A DNA stretch of 64,000 nt from Sphingomonas sp. TREG-RG-20F-R18-01 (GTDB lineage: Bacteria > Pseudomonadota > Alphaproteobacteria > Sphingomonadales > Sphingomonadaceae): assembly GCF_022662475.1 (NCBI RefSeq), contig NZ_JAKNQQ010000001.1, forward strand, positions 186,001 to 250,000. The letters run 5' to 3'. The translations under genes were made by a program, and so were the position numbers. This document shows positions 34,588 through 43,160 of the stretch, in pieces. Every line of letters starts with the position of its first letter. Positions within the stretch are counted from its first letter, which is position 1. Below the pieces are notes generated by a model, which worked only from the letters and a program-made list of their open reading frames with translations, was not told the DNA's origin and made no database searches.

Positions 34588-35331
34588 CTACAGCAGGGCG
34601 CGGCGGTAAAAGTCGAGCGTGAGCGTCATGGCCTGCAGAAACAGCGCCGGATCATAACGCGGTCCTTCATCCCGCAGAAACGCATGCTGTGCGTTCAGTT
34701 CGTGCCACGCATAGGATATCCCGAGCGCTTCGAGCCGCGCGCGGATCGTTTCCCGCCCGGCGAATGGAACATGCGGATCCTGCCGTCCCCATACGAACAG
34801 CATCTCCGCCTGCAGGTCCGCCATCCGCGTCAGACTGTCGTCCGACCGCCCTTCCCCGAGCGTCCCGGAATGAATGTCGGTCGGATAAAAGCACGCCGCC
34901 GCCGACACGCGGGGATCGAGCGCCGCACGATACGCCAGATGACCGCCCAGACAGACGCCGAACGTCGCCAGCTTGCCATTGCACGCCGGATGCTGCGCCA
35001 GCGCCGTCAGGCCCGCGTGCGCGTCGGCATCATAACCGGCCACCGGCTTTTGTACCTTCAAGGCATTGCCGCGGTCGGTTCCGGCCTGATCATATGCCAG
35101 CACGGTGCCGGCCGGCTCATATTCGTGATACACCTCCGGTACGGCCACGACATAGCCGTTGCCCGCGATCATCGCGGCCAGTCGCCGGATCGGGGCGGTG
35201 ACCTGATAGATCTCCGAAAAGAGCAGGACGCCCGGTAAACGCCCGTCGATTGCGGGCCGAAAGAGATGCATGCGCATCGGTCCGCCGCCGGCCACGTCGA
35301 CGTCCTGAAATTCGTCACTGCGCAAGATCAT
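34588..35331 (-). CDS. Dienelactone hydrolase family protein
   Basis: Alpha/beta hydrolase of 247 residues with the dienelactone-hydrolase nucleophile motif GVCLGGH (C127), the acid D185 (WGRQDPHVP) and the base H216 (NAQHAFLRDEGPRYD). The early segment GVLLFSEIYQ and the AVPEVYHEYEP loop are typical. The ATG at 35331 has AAGGAGG nine bases upstream, which settles the start. In the pathway sense, members hydrolyse cyclic ester or lactone intermediates of aromatic degradation. No catechol-pathway gene is nearby, so a broader esterase role is as likely. It converges on the trypsin-S1/P1 fusion gene, 50 bases away. Confidence 0.9.
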   Translation of the reverse strand: MILRSDEFQDVDVAGGGPMRMHLFRPAIDGRLPGVLLFSEIYQVTAPIRRLAAMIAGNGYVVAVPEVYHEYEPAGTVLAYDQAGTDRGNALKVQKPVAGYDADAHAGLTALAQHPACNGKLATFGVCLGGHLAYRAALDPRVSAAACFYPTDIHSGTLGEGRSDDSLTRMADLQAEMLFVWGRQDPHVPFAGRETIRARLEALGISYAWHELNAQHAFLRDEGPRYDPALFLQAMTLTLDFYRRALL

Positions 35332-35562
35332 CCGCCGGTCCTCCTTCGCCCATTGAGCGCTGCGACCCGGTCCTAGCGCCCATAAACCCGTGCTGCATAC
35401 CCGCTCCTGCATGCGACGGCGCGATCATGCACGGTACGAAGGGCATCCCATCCGGACGGTACGGATCGATGCCGCTCAATCGTGTCGCAATCCACGCTTG
35501 TGTCGGCCGCCGCGTGGTCGCACTAGAGACGGGCGGTTAGCGCCCAGGCAAGGAAAGACACG

Positions 35563-36372
35563 ATGCGTCCGACAGGTACGACCCTTGGTATCGTTGCGAT
35601 CACGGTCGCGGTAGCAACCGTTGCGAACGCCCAGGGGCCCGCGATTGCCCCCGAGCTTGCAAAGGCCGTCGCCTCGTCTTCGCGCACCCCGGCGAACGTC
35701 GCGCGCGACCGGTACCGCCATCCTGCGCAGACGCTCGCGTTTTTCGGGGTGAAACCGACCGACACGGTCGTGGAGCTGATCCCCGGTGGCGGCTGGTACA
35801 CCGAAATTCTCGCGCCCTATCTCGGTGCCCGCGGGACCTATTATGCGGCCGGCGGATGGACGAAGGGGCTGGACGCGATCAAGCAGCTGCAGGCGGGCAA
35901 TCCTGCGGCGTATGGCAAGGTCAAGCTCGCCGCTTTCCCGGCAGCGAACGGGGAACCGATCGTGCCGGCGGGCAGCGCGGATGTCGTGCTGACGTTCCGC
36001 AACATCCACAACCTTCGCTTCGCCGGCGTCGACCGGACGCAGGCCGCCTTCGCGGAAATGTTCCGCATGCTGAAGCCGGGCGGGACGCTCGGGATCGTCG
36101 AGCACCGGCTTCCCGAAGGCCGGCCCGCCACCGCCGAGGAGAAGAGCGGCTACATGAAGGTGTCCAGCGTGGTCCGCTTTGCCAAGCAGGCGGGGTTCCA
36201 GGTTGCCGCCATGTCGGAGATCAACGCAAATCCGAAGGATACGGCGGACTATCCGGAGGGGGTCTGGACCCTGCCTCCCACCTATCAATTGAAAGACAAG
36301 GATCGCGCGAAATATGCCGCCATCGGCGAGAGCGACCGGATGACGATCCGCTTCCTCAAACCCAAACGGTGA
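35563..36372 (+). CDS. SAM-dependent methyltransferase-like protein with signal peptide
   Basis: Protein of 269 residues. It begins with a Sec-type signal peptide (about 1-23, LGIVAITVAVATVANA then QGPA) and continues with a class I methyltransferase fold (COG4798-like). The motif I glycine loop is VVELIPGGGWYTEIL; motif II and post-motif segments are VLTFRNIHNL and MLKPGGTLGIVEHRL. AAGGAAAG precedes the ATG. Export of a SAM-dependent enzyme is puzzling because SAM is not known in the periplasm. The protein may use another ligand, keep SAM bound, or be tethered. Similar secreted members are common in proteobacteria, but their function is not established. Confidence 0.8.
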   Translation: MRPTGTTLGIVAITVAVATVANAQGPAIAPELAKAVASSSRTPANVARDRYRHPAQTLAFFGVKPTDTVVELIPGGGWYTEILAPYLGARGTYYAAGGWTKGLDAIKQLQAGNPAAYGKVKLAAFPAANGEPIVPAGSADVVLTFRNIHNLRFAGVDRTQAAFAEMFRMLKPGGTLGIVEHRLPEGRPATAEEKSGYMKVSSVVRFAKQAGFQVAAMSEINANPKDTADYPEGVWTLPPTYQLKDKDRAKYAAIGESDRMTIRFLKPKR

Positions 36373-36601
36373 TCGCCCGCGGGGCAGCCAGCCGCGCCTT
36401 GGCCTAAGCCACGATCCACTGCGCCGCGCGATGCAGGCGCCGAGACAGGGCGCAATACCCGCGAAACCGCGTGGTTGCCGGCGCAACCGGCCATCCGACC
36501 GACGGACAGCGCATCGTAGCGGCCCATGGACGATCGTCTTCGCGATCGTCCCGTGCTACCCGGCACCCGCAAGGCGTCTTCGGGTCCGTCAGGGAGTTAC
36601 G

Positions 36602-38020
36602 GTGAGCAACGTCGGTACCCCATCGTGCGATTCGTCGCTCGCGGTCGCGTCCCGTGCCGGTTCCACGGCGTATCCGGGCTGGACGATCGCAGCGACGATG
36701 CTGGCATCGAGCCTGGCCTTTATCGACGGCTCGGTGACCAATGTCGCGCTGCCCGCCATCGCCGGCGATTTGAGCGGGGGCGCGGCTGGGTTGTCCTGGG
36801 TCATCAACGCCTATCTCCTGCCCCTCTCGGCGTTGTTGCTGCTGGGCGGTGCGGCTGGAGACCAGTTCGGCCGCAAGCGCGCACTGATCGTGGGCATCGT
36901 GGTGTTCGCGCTGGCCTCGGTCGGTTGTGCGATGGCGCGCGACCTGAGCCTGTTGTTGGCCGCGCGCGTCCTGCAAGGCATTGGCGCAGCCATTCTCATG
37001 CCGAACAGCCTCGGCATCCTGGGAAGCTCGTTCGAAGGAGAAGCCCGCGGTCGCGCCGTCGGGACCTGGGCGGCGGCCGGCGCGATATCGAGCGCGATCG
37101 GCCCACCGCTGGGCGGATGGCTGATCGGCAGCATTGGCTGGCGTGCGATTTTCTATCTGAACGTCCCGGTCGCGATCGCCGCAGTCGTGATCGCCGCGCG
37201 CTTCGTCGAGGAGAGCGAGCGCGGGGACAGCAGGCTCGACTGGATCGGCGCAGCATTGGCGACGGCGGCCCTGGGCGTGCTGACCTGGTCGCTCACCGCA
37301 TGGTCGGCCCGACACGCGCTTACGGCGGAAATCTGGATCGGACTGGGCGTCGGGGTGGCGCTCCTGCTGACTTTCCTGCTGCTCGAACATCGGCTGGGCG
37401 AACGCGCGATGATGCCGCTCGCGCTGTTCGGTTCGCGCGCGTTCGTCGGGCTGACCGTGCTGACGTTCCTGCTCTACGGGGCGCTGGGCGGACTGCTCGT
37501 GCTGCTGCCATATGTGCTGATCACGGGCGGTGGCTATACGCCGCTTCAGGCTGGCCTGGCGCTGCTGCCGTTCTCGATCGTGATCGGCGTCACCTCGCGG
37601 CTTGCCGGACGCCTGACGGAACGGATCGGTCCGCGCTGGCCGCTGACGATCGGACCGATCGTGACCGGCCTGGGATTTGCCTTGCTGATGCGGGCGGACC
37701 CGCGCGCCAGCTACCTGGCGACGATCTTGCCCGGTGTTGCGGTGATCGCCTTCGGCATGGCGGGCGCCGTCGCGCCGCTGACGACCGCCGTGCTCGCCTC
37801 GGTCGATGCTCGCCACACGGGCACGGCATCCGGCTTCAACAGCGCCATCGCGCGAACCGGCGGCCTGATCGCAACCGCGCTCGCGGGCGCCGTGATCGCG
37901 GAAACCGGCGCCAGCCTGATCCACGGCTTTCAATTCGGCAGCCTGATCGGGGCGATCATGGCGATCGGAGCCGGCGGGATCGCCTTCATGATGATTCCGG
38001 CGCGCACCGGACCGAACTGA
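36602..38020 (+). CDS. MFS drug exporter, DHA2 (14-helix) family
   Basis: Drug:H+ antiporter of 472 residues with about 14 hydrophobic segments. The signature motifs are LDxxVxNVALP-like FIDGSVTNVALPAI in helix 1, GDQFGRKRALIVG after helix 2, and GPPLGGWLIGSIGWRAIFYLNVPV, the motif C region of DHA exporters. The GTG at 36602 is preceded by AGGGAG at ideal spacing; longer versions add an Arg-rich stretch with no helix. Likely exports hydrophobic or cationic compounds. It lies 40 bases before the cyclic-nucleotide-binding flavoprotein, so the two may be co-transcribed. The 229-base upstream gap shows no gene. Confidence 0.87.
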   Translation: MSNVGTPSCDSSLAVASRAGSTAYPGWTIAATMLASSLAFIDGSVTNVALPAIAGDLSGGAAGLSWVINAYLLPLSALLLLGGAAGDQFGRKRALIVGIVVFALASVGCAMARDLSLLLAARVLQGIGAAILMPNSLGILGSSFEGEARGRAVGTWAAAGAISSAIGPPLGGWLIGSIGWRAIFYLNVPVAIAAVVIAARFVEESERGDSRLDWIGAALATAALGVLTWSLTAWSARHALTAEIWIGLGVGVALLLTFLLLEHRLGERAMMPLALFGSRAFVGLTVLTFLLYGALGGLLVLLPYVLITGGGYTPLQAGLALLPFSIVIGVTSRLAGRLTERIGPRWPLTIGPIVTGLGFALLMRADPRASYLATILPGVAVIAFGMAGAVAPLTTAVLASVDARHTGTASGFNSAIARTGGLIATALAGAVIAETGASLIHGFQFGSLIGAIMAIGAGGIAFMMIPARTGPN

Positions 38021-38060
38021 TACGGTCGGCGTTCACGCAGGATATCGGGGAGTAGAGCCT

Positions 38061-39689
38061 ATGGAAACGATCGGTGCCGATCTCCGCCAGATGCAGCGGA
38101 CGCCTTTGGCGCCATCTCACGTCGCCGCGCTACGAGAAGCTGGCCGCGAGGTGTCCTATCCGAAAGGCGCGGTCTTGGCACGTGCGGGCGATCCGATGGA
38201 CCGCTTCACCTATGTCGAGGACGGCGAGATCGAGGTGGTCAATCCCTTCACCGGAGAGCGACATCTGTCGTCGACGCTCGGCCCCACGCAGTTCATGGGA
38301 GAAATCGCGTTCCTCGACGGCGGCGCATGGTCGCTGCAGATGCGTGCCGCGCAGGAAACGCGCGTCATCGAGGTCCCGCGCGAAACGATGCTGACGCTGA
38401 TGGCGCGCATTCCCGAAATGTCCGATATCGTCATAACCGTCTTTTCGGCCCGGCGACGCCGGCAGCTCGACGACCGCGACAGCAGCTTGCAGCTGATCGG
38501 CGAGGAGCAAAGCCGCGACGTCCGCCGCATCGCCGAATTCGCGAGCCGCAACCGGATTCCCTACACCTCGCTGCCGCTCGGTAGCGCCGCCGCGCAGGCG
38601 ACCGCATCCAGTTGCTCGATCCCGGCGGCGGAACCGGCGGTGATCTTCGGGCGGGACATCGTCGTTACCGACCCGACACCGGACAAGGTCGCACGCCTGC
38701 TCGGCCTCAACCGGGATCTGGTGGAAAACGAAGCCTTCGACGTGATCATCGTTGGCGGCGGCCCCGCCGGTGTTTCCGCCGGGGTCTATGCCGGGGCCGA
38801 GGGATTGTGCGCGCTGGTCGTGGAGGACGTTGCGATCGGCGGACAGGCGGGCACATCGAGCCGGATCGAGAATTACATGGGGTTCCCGACCGGCATATCG
38901 GGAGCGGATCTGGTGTGGCGCGGCGAAGTCCAGGCGATGAAATTCGGAACGCGCTTCGCCATGCCGCGCCGCGTGGCATCGCTCGAGCAGCTCGAGGACG
39001 GAACGTTCTGCGCCGTGTTCGACACGCAGCAGCGGGTGCGCGCGAAAGCCGTCGTCGTCGCGACCGGCGTGCAATATCGTCGCCTGCCGATCGACCGGCT
39101 GACCGAATTCGAGGGCGCGGGCGTCTATTATGCCGCGACCGAGATCGAGGCGCGCTATTGCAAGGGGACCGAGGCGATCGTCATCGGCGGCGGCAATTCG
39201 GCGGGCCAGGCGGCCATGTTCCTCAGCCGGAGCGCCAGTTGCGTGCGGCTGCTGGTGCGGGGATCATCACTTGCGACATCCATGTCGAGCTATCTGTCCA
39301 GCCGCCTCGAGGCCGATCCCGCAATCACCATCGAATATGGCACGGAAGTGTGTGCGTTGGCGGGGACGGAACAGCTCGAGTCCGTGACGCTGCGCGACAC
39401 TACGACGGGCGCGACCCGGACCGTGCCGACCCGCGCACTGTTCGTGATGGTCGGCGCTGCCCCCAATACCGATTGGCTGGCGGGCCTCGTCCAGCTGGAT
39501 CCGAAGGGCTTCGTCGTGACGGGCGCTGCGGCCGGCGCCAACTCGCCCTTTGCGACCTCCTGTCCCGGCGTCTTCGCGGTCGGCGATGTCCGTGCCAACT
39601 CGGTGAAACGGGTCGCCGCGTCGGTTGGAGAAGGCTCTGTCGCGATCTCCACCGTCTGGTCGTTCATCAACGACGGTCCCGGTGGCTAG
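38061..39689 (+). CDS. Cyclic-nucleotide-binding domain fused to thioredoxin-reductase-like flavoprotein
   Basis: Two-part protein of 542 residues. Residues 15-130 form a cyclic-nucleotide-binding domain (FMGEIAFLDGG...LQMRAAQETRVIEV, the phosphate-binding cassette). A linker of ~80 residues (145-222) resembles a thioredoxin-like fold. Residues 225-540 are a thioredoxin-reductase-type FAD/NAD(P)H module with VGGGPAG (231-237), IGGGNSAG (375-382) and a C-terminal GVFAVGDVR. The CxxC redox pair of true thioredoxin reductases is missing: the expected site reads AATEIEARYC (358-367). It therefore probably passes electrons without a dithiol. The start has GGGAG eight bases before the ATG. It may be a redox sensor or effector tuned by nucleotide; the substrate is unknown. 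Confidence 0.87.
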   Translation: METIGADLRQMQRTPLAPSHVAALREAGREVSYPKGAVLARAGDPMDRFTYVEDGEIEVVNPFTGERHLSSTLGPTQFMGEIAFLDGGAWSLQMRAAQETRVIEVPRETMLTLMARIPEMSDIVITVFSARRRRQLDDRDSSLQLIGEEQSRDVRRIAEFASRNRIPYTSLPLGSAAAQATASSCSIPAAEPAVIFGRDIVVTDPTPDKVARLLGLNRDLVENEAFDVIIVGGGPAGVSAGVYAGAEGLCALVVEDVAIGGQAGTSSRIENYMGFPTGISGADLVWRGEVQAMKFGTRFAMPRRVASLEQLEDGTFCAVFDTQQRVRAKAVVVATGVQYRRLPIDRLTEFEGAGVYYAATEIEARYCKGTEAIVIGGGNSAGQAAMFLSRSASCVRLLVRGSSLATSMSSYLSSRLEADPAITIEYGTEVCALAGTEQLESVTLRDTTTGATRTVPTRALFVMVGAAPNTDWLAGLVQLDPKGFVVTGAAAGANSPFATSCPGVFAVGDVRANSVKRVAASVGEGSVAISTVWSFINDGPGG

Positions 39690-39761
39690 CGCGGGATGGA
39701 TCCTAGGATCAGCGCGCGACGATCAGATGCTCGGTCACCGGCGGCCCGACCGCTGGCCTGA

Positions 39762-40256
39762 TCAATCCGCGGGACCGTCATCTTCCGCCGAAAGCAGGTT
39801 TTCGATGATCGTTTCGAGCAGCGCGCCCAGCCGCGCCATGTCCTCGCTCGAGATACCGACCATCGCCGACTGATCCTCGCGATCGCCCAGCAAGCCCAGT
39901 CGCTCGAGCACCGGCATCGCCTGCGGTTTCAGATAGAGCCGCTTCACCCGGCGATCGGACTGATCCGGCCTGCGCTCGACCCATTGCGACCCTTCGAGCC
40001 GGTCGATCGTCTGCCCCGTCGCGACCGTTCCGATATCGAGCAGTTCAGCAATTTCCCGCTGCGTCGCGCCTTCGCGCAAATGCACCGCCGCGAGTACGCG
40101 CCATTGCGCGCGGGTCAGCGGCTTTCCGTCCGACAGCGTCATGCTGCGCGCGCGCTGGTCGAACCGCTTTCGCAGCAGCTTGGTGATCAACGCCATCTGG
40201 GTCGCGAAGCTGCGGTTCGCTGGCGGCGTGGTGCCGCGATCATCCATGATTGTCAT
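39762..40256 (-). CDS. MarR-family transcriptional regulator
   Basis: Regulator of 164 residues with a winged helix-turn-helix (LTRAQWRVLAAVHLREGATQREIAELLDIGTVATGQTIDRLE, cited only by its ends LTRAQWRVL and QTIDRLE), the wing ERRPDQSDRRVKRL and C-terminal dimerisation helices. It is divergent from the EmrA-EmrB-outer-membrane-factor operon. The 239-base region between them contains a 14-base palindrome and an inverted repeat with the half-site GCAAGCGA, the likely operator. By analogy with MarR/EmrR it should repress the efflux operon and itself until a small ligand binds. The ATG at 40256 has only a distant G-run; ATG 40247 is an alternative. Confidence 0.9.
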   Translation of the reverse strand: MTIMDDRGTTPPANRSFATQMALITKLLRKRFDQRARSMTLSDGKPLTRAQWRVLAAVHLREGATQREIAELLDIGTVATGQTIDRLEGSQWVERRPDQSDRRVKRLYLKPQAMPVLERLGLLGDREDQSAMVGISSEDMARLGALLETIIENLLSAEDDGPAD

Positions 40257-40332
40257 AACGCGCGTCTTACCCCTGTTACATCCCTGCCCGGCCCCCGCCC
40301 CGACACGCGTATCCCGCAAAGGTAGTTTCTGC

Positions 40333-40374
40333 GCAAGCGAATCATGAGGTTGCGTATTATTCGCTTGCAAGCGA
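40333..40374. promoter_or_regulatory. Putative MarR operator with three GCAAGCGA half-sites
   Basis: The sequence TCGCTTGCAAGCGA at 40361-40374 is a perfect 14-base palindrome. A further half-site GCAAGCGAAT at 40333-40342 is the exact inverse of ATTCGCTTGC at 40359-40368. The cluster lies about 77 bases upstream of the MarR gene start and 122 bases upstream of the EmrA start, where binding would control both divergent promoters. Confidence 0.6.
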
Positions 40375-40495
40375 TATCCTTCGGTCGCAAGAGCTGGCGG
40401 GGACGGTCGACCATGATCCGCTCGACTCGAACGGTCTGCCGACCTGCTGCCTTCCCGCGTTGCCTTCCCCCGTTGCCGTCGATGAGCAAGGAATT

Positions 40496-41641
40496 ATGAG
40501 CTTGGAAGATACCCCCGGTCGCGCGACCGATTATCCGAGCGTCGAAAACTCGGCCCCGATCGAACAGCCCGCGCCCCTGGTGCAGGCGGTCGACCCACAG
40601 CCGGTTCGTCGCCGCAACCTGCGCACGCCGCTGTTGCTGCTGGCGCCGATCGTCGCGGTCGTCCTGGGGCTGTTCTTCTACCTGAGCGGCGGGCGGTACC
40701 AGGCCACCGACAACGGGTATCTGCAGTCGGGCCTCGTCTCGGTCAGCGCCAATGTCAGTGGCCCGGTGATCGCTGTCGGGGTGCGCAACAACCAGCGCGT
40801 CCGGGCCGGCGACATCCTCTTCAAGATCGATCCCGCACCCTATCAGGCGGCGGTCGACGAGGCTGCCGCGGAACTGGCGACGGCGCAGGCACAGGTCGCG
40901 TCGCTGCGCGCCAATTACCGCGAGGGCGAAGCCTCGCTCCAGTCGGGGCGCGACAAGCTGGCCTATGCCGTGCGCGAGGCCGCGCGCCAGAAGACGTTGC
41001 TGGGCGAAGGCATTTCGTCGCAGAACCAGTATGATCAGGCCGTGCTCGCGGCGCAGACCGCGCGCCAGCAGATCCAGACATCGGTCCAGCAAAACGCCGG
41101 CGTCGCGGCAACGCTGACCGGCAGCGTCGCCGCGCCGACCGACCGTCAACCCGCCGTCCGCCGCGCACAGGCTGCACTGGAGCGCGCCAAGCTCAACCTT
41201 GGCTATACCACCGTGCGCGCCGCACAGGACGGTATCGTCACCAAGGTCGATCAGTTGCAGGTCGGCAGCTACGTCAGCGCCGCTAAACCTGTGTTCACAC
41301 TTGCCAGCACACGGCTGTGGGTCGAGGGCAACTTCAAGGAAGACCAGCTCAACCACATGCGTATCGGCCAGCGCGCGACGTTCAAGGTCGATGCGTTCCC
41401 GGACCTCAACCTTACCGGGCACGTCGCAAGCTTCAGTCCCGGCACGGGCAACAGCTTCGCGCTGCTACCGCCCGAAAACGCCACCGGCAATTGGGTTAAG
41501 GTCGTGCAGCGCCTGCCGATCGAATTCAGCATCGACTGTCTGCCTCGCGACCTACCGCTGCATGCGGGCCTGAGCGTCGAGGTGACGGTCGACACCGGCT
41601 ATCAGCGCCATCTGTTCGGTGGCGCGACGCAGGCGCGATGA
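40496..41641 (+). CDS. EmrA-like HlyD-family efflux adaptor
   Basis: Periplasmic adaptor of 381 residues. It has an N-terminal cytoplasmic tail, one membrane helix (about 54-76, LRTPLLLLAPIVAVVLGLFFYL) and the EmrA-type biotinyl-lipoyl half (YQATDNGYLQSGLVSVSANVSGPV, quoted by part). A coiled-coil hairpin spans about 120-200, and the barrel segment LWVEGNFKEDQLNHMRIGQ is diagnostic of EmrA proteins. AAGGA lies close before the ATG. It overlaps the EmrB-like gene by four bases (ATGA, 41638-41641). Together with EmrB and the outer membrane factor it should build a tripartite pump driven by protons. Confidence 0.92.
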   Translation: MSLEDTPGRATDYPSVENSAPIEQPAPLVQAVDPQPVRRRNLRTPLLLLAPIVAVVLGLFFYLSGGRYQATDNGYLQSGLVSVSANVSGPVIAVGVRNNQRVRAGDILFKIDPAPYQAAVDEAAAELATAQAQVASLRANYREGEASLQSGRDKLAYAVREAARQKTLLGEGISSQNQYDQAVLAAQTARQQIQTSVQQNAGVAATLTGSVAAPTDRQPAVRRAQAALERAKLNLGYTTVRAAQDGIVTKVDQLQVGSYVSAAKPVFTLASTRLWVEGNFKEDQLNHMRIGQRATFKVDAFPDLNLTGHVASFSPGTGNSFALLPPENATGNWVKVVQRLPIEFSIDCLPRDLPLHAGLSVEVTVDTGYQRHLFGGATQAR

Positions 41642-43155
41642 CCACGTCCTACCCCGACCCCGCGACGCGCAACATCATCACTGCGGCGGTGATGGCGGCG
41701 ACCGTGATGAACTCGCTCGACAGCACGATCGCGAACGTCGCGCTCCCGCACATCCAGGGAAGCGTTTCGGCATCGAGCGAGGAAATCACCTGGGTCCTAA
41801 CCTCGTACATCGTCGCCGCTGCGATCATGACGCCGCTGACCGGCTGGCTTGCCGGACGGTTCGGGCGCAAGCGGCTGATGCTGTGGTCGATCGTCGGGTT
41901 CACGGTCGTCTCGGGGCTGTGCGGGCTTGCCAACAGCCTCGGCGAACTGGTCGGGTTTCGCCTGCTGCAAGGCGTGTTCGGCGCCGCGCTGGTGCCGATG
42001 AGCCAGGCGATCCTGCTCGACATCAATCCCCCCGAACGGCACGGGCCGGCGATGGCGGTCTGGGGAATGGGTGCGATTCTCGGGCCGATCATCGGCCCCG
42101 CGCTCGGCGGTTGGCTGACCGACAATCTGTCGTGGCGCTGGGTGTTCTACATCAACCTGCCGATCGGCATCCTCGCGTTCGTCGGCCTGTCCGGATTTCT
42201 CACCGAGACCAAGGATTCGGCCAAGCCCAGGCTCGACATCTTCGGCTTCGCGATGCTGGCGCTGGCGCTGGGTTCGTTTCAGTTGATGCTCGATCGCGGC
42301 CAGACCAAGGACTGGTTCAACTCACTCGAAATCTGCATCGAAGGTGCGATGGCGCTGTTCTTCGGCTATCTGTTCGTCGTGCAGACATTGACCGCTCGCA
42401 AGCCGTTCATCGACATCGGCATGTTCAAGGATCGCAATTTCCTGACCGGGTCGATCTTCGGCTTCTTCCTCGGCACGGTGCTGTTCGGCGTGCTCGCCTT
42501 GTTGCCGACGATGCTGGAGACGCTGATGGGCTATCCGGTGGTGCTGACCGGCCTCGTCACCGCGCCGCGCGGGATCGGCACGCTCATTTCGATGATCATC
42601 GTCGGCCGCGTGATCAAGCGCGTCGATGCCCGGCTGCTGATCTTCATCGGGTTCGGTCTTGCCGCTTATTCGCTCTATATCATGTCGGGTTTTTCGCTCG
42701 GGATGAGCGAACGGCTCGTGATCGTATCGGGCTTCATCCAGGGCCTGGGAACCGGACTGGTGTTCGTGCCGCTGACGACGATCGCCTTTGCCACGCTCGA
42801 TTCGAAATATCGCAACGAGGGCGCGGCGATGTTCACGCTTACGCGCAACATCGGCTCTGCGGTCGGCATTTCGGTGTTGCAGGCGATGACGATCCGCAAT
42901 TCGGCCACAGTCCATGCCCGGCTGACCGAAGGCATAAGGCCCGACAATCCCGCGCTGCCCGGAGGCTTCGACTTCGACCTGCCGAGCGCGGTCGCGGCGA
43001 TGAACGCGCAGATCACCCGCCAGGCATCGATGGTCTCCTATATCGATGCGTTCTGGATGCTCTTCGTCCTTACCCTTGCCGTGATCCCGTTGCTGCTCCT
43101 CATGCGCGGACCGCGCAAAGGGGCGGCGGCCGGACCGACTATCCACATGGACTGA
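41638..43155 (+). CDS. EmrB-like DHA2-family multidrug permease
   Basis: Inner-membrane proton antiporter of 505 residues with 14 hydrophobic segments. It has the helix-1 motif MNSLDSTIANVALPHIQ, the loop GRFGRKRLMLWS after helix 2, and PALGGWLTDNLSWRWVFYINLPIG, the DHA2 motif C region. The partner adaptor overlaps by four bases upstream and the outer-membrane-factor gene follows five bases after the stop. Exported compounds are probably hydrophobic or aromatic, as for EmrAB; which ones is not known. Expression should follow the divergent MarR regulator. Confidence 0.93.
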   Translation: MTTSYPDPATRNIITAAVMAATVMNSLDSTIANVALPHIQGSVSASSEEITWVLTSYIVAAAIMTPLTGWLAGRFGRKRLMLWSIVGFTVVSGLCGLANSLGELVGFRLLQGVFGAALVPMSQAILLDINPPERHGPAMAVWGMGAILGPIIGPALGGWLTDNLSWRWVFYINLPIGILAFVGLSGFLTETKDSAKPRLDIFGFAMLALALGSFQLMLDRGQTKDWFNSLEICIEGAMALFFGYLFVVQTLTARKPFIDIGMFKDRNFLTGSIFGFFLGTVLFGVLALLPTMLETLMGYPVVLTGLVTAPRGIGTLISMIIVGRVIKRVDARLLIFIGFGLAAYSLYIMSGFSLGMSERLVIVSGFIQGLGTGLVFVPLTTIAFATLDSKYRNEGAAMFTLTRNIGSAVGISVLQAMTIRNSATVHARLTEGIRPDNPALPGGFDFDLPSAVAAMNAQITRQASMVSYIDAFWMLFVLTLAVIPLLLLMRGPRKGAAAGPTIHMD

Positions 43156-43160
43156 TCCCG

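Noticed and set aside
39710..39721. Perfect palindrome GATCCTAGGATC between convergent genes as a regulatory site or attachment site
   Set aside because: It is only 12 bases and not extended by flanking symmetry. It lies between two gene ends, where a palindrome of this size may occur by chance.
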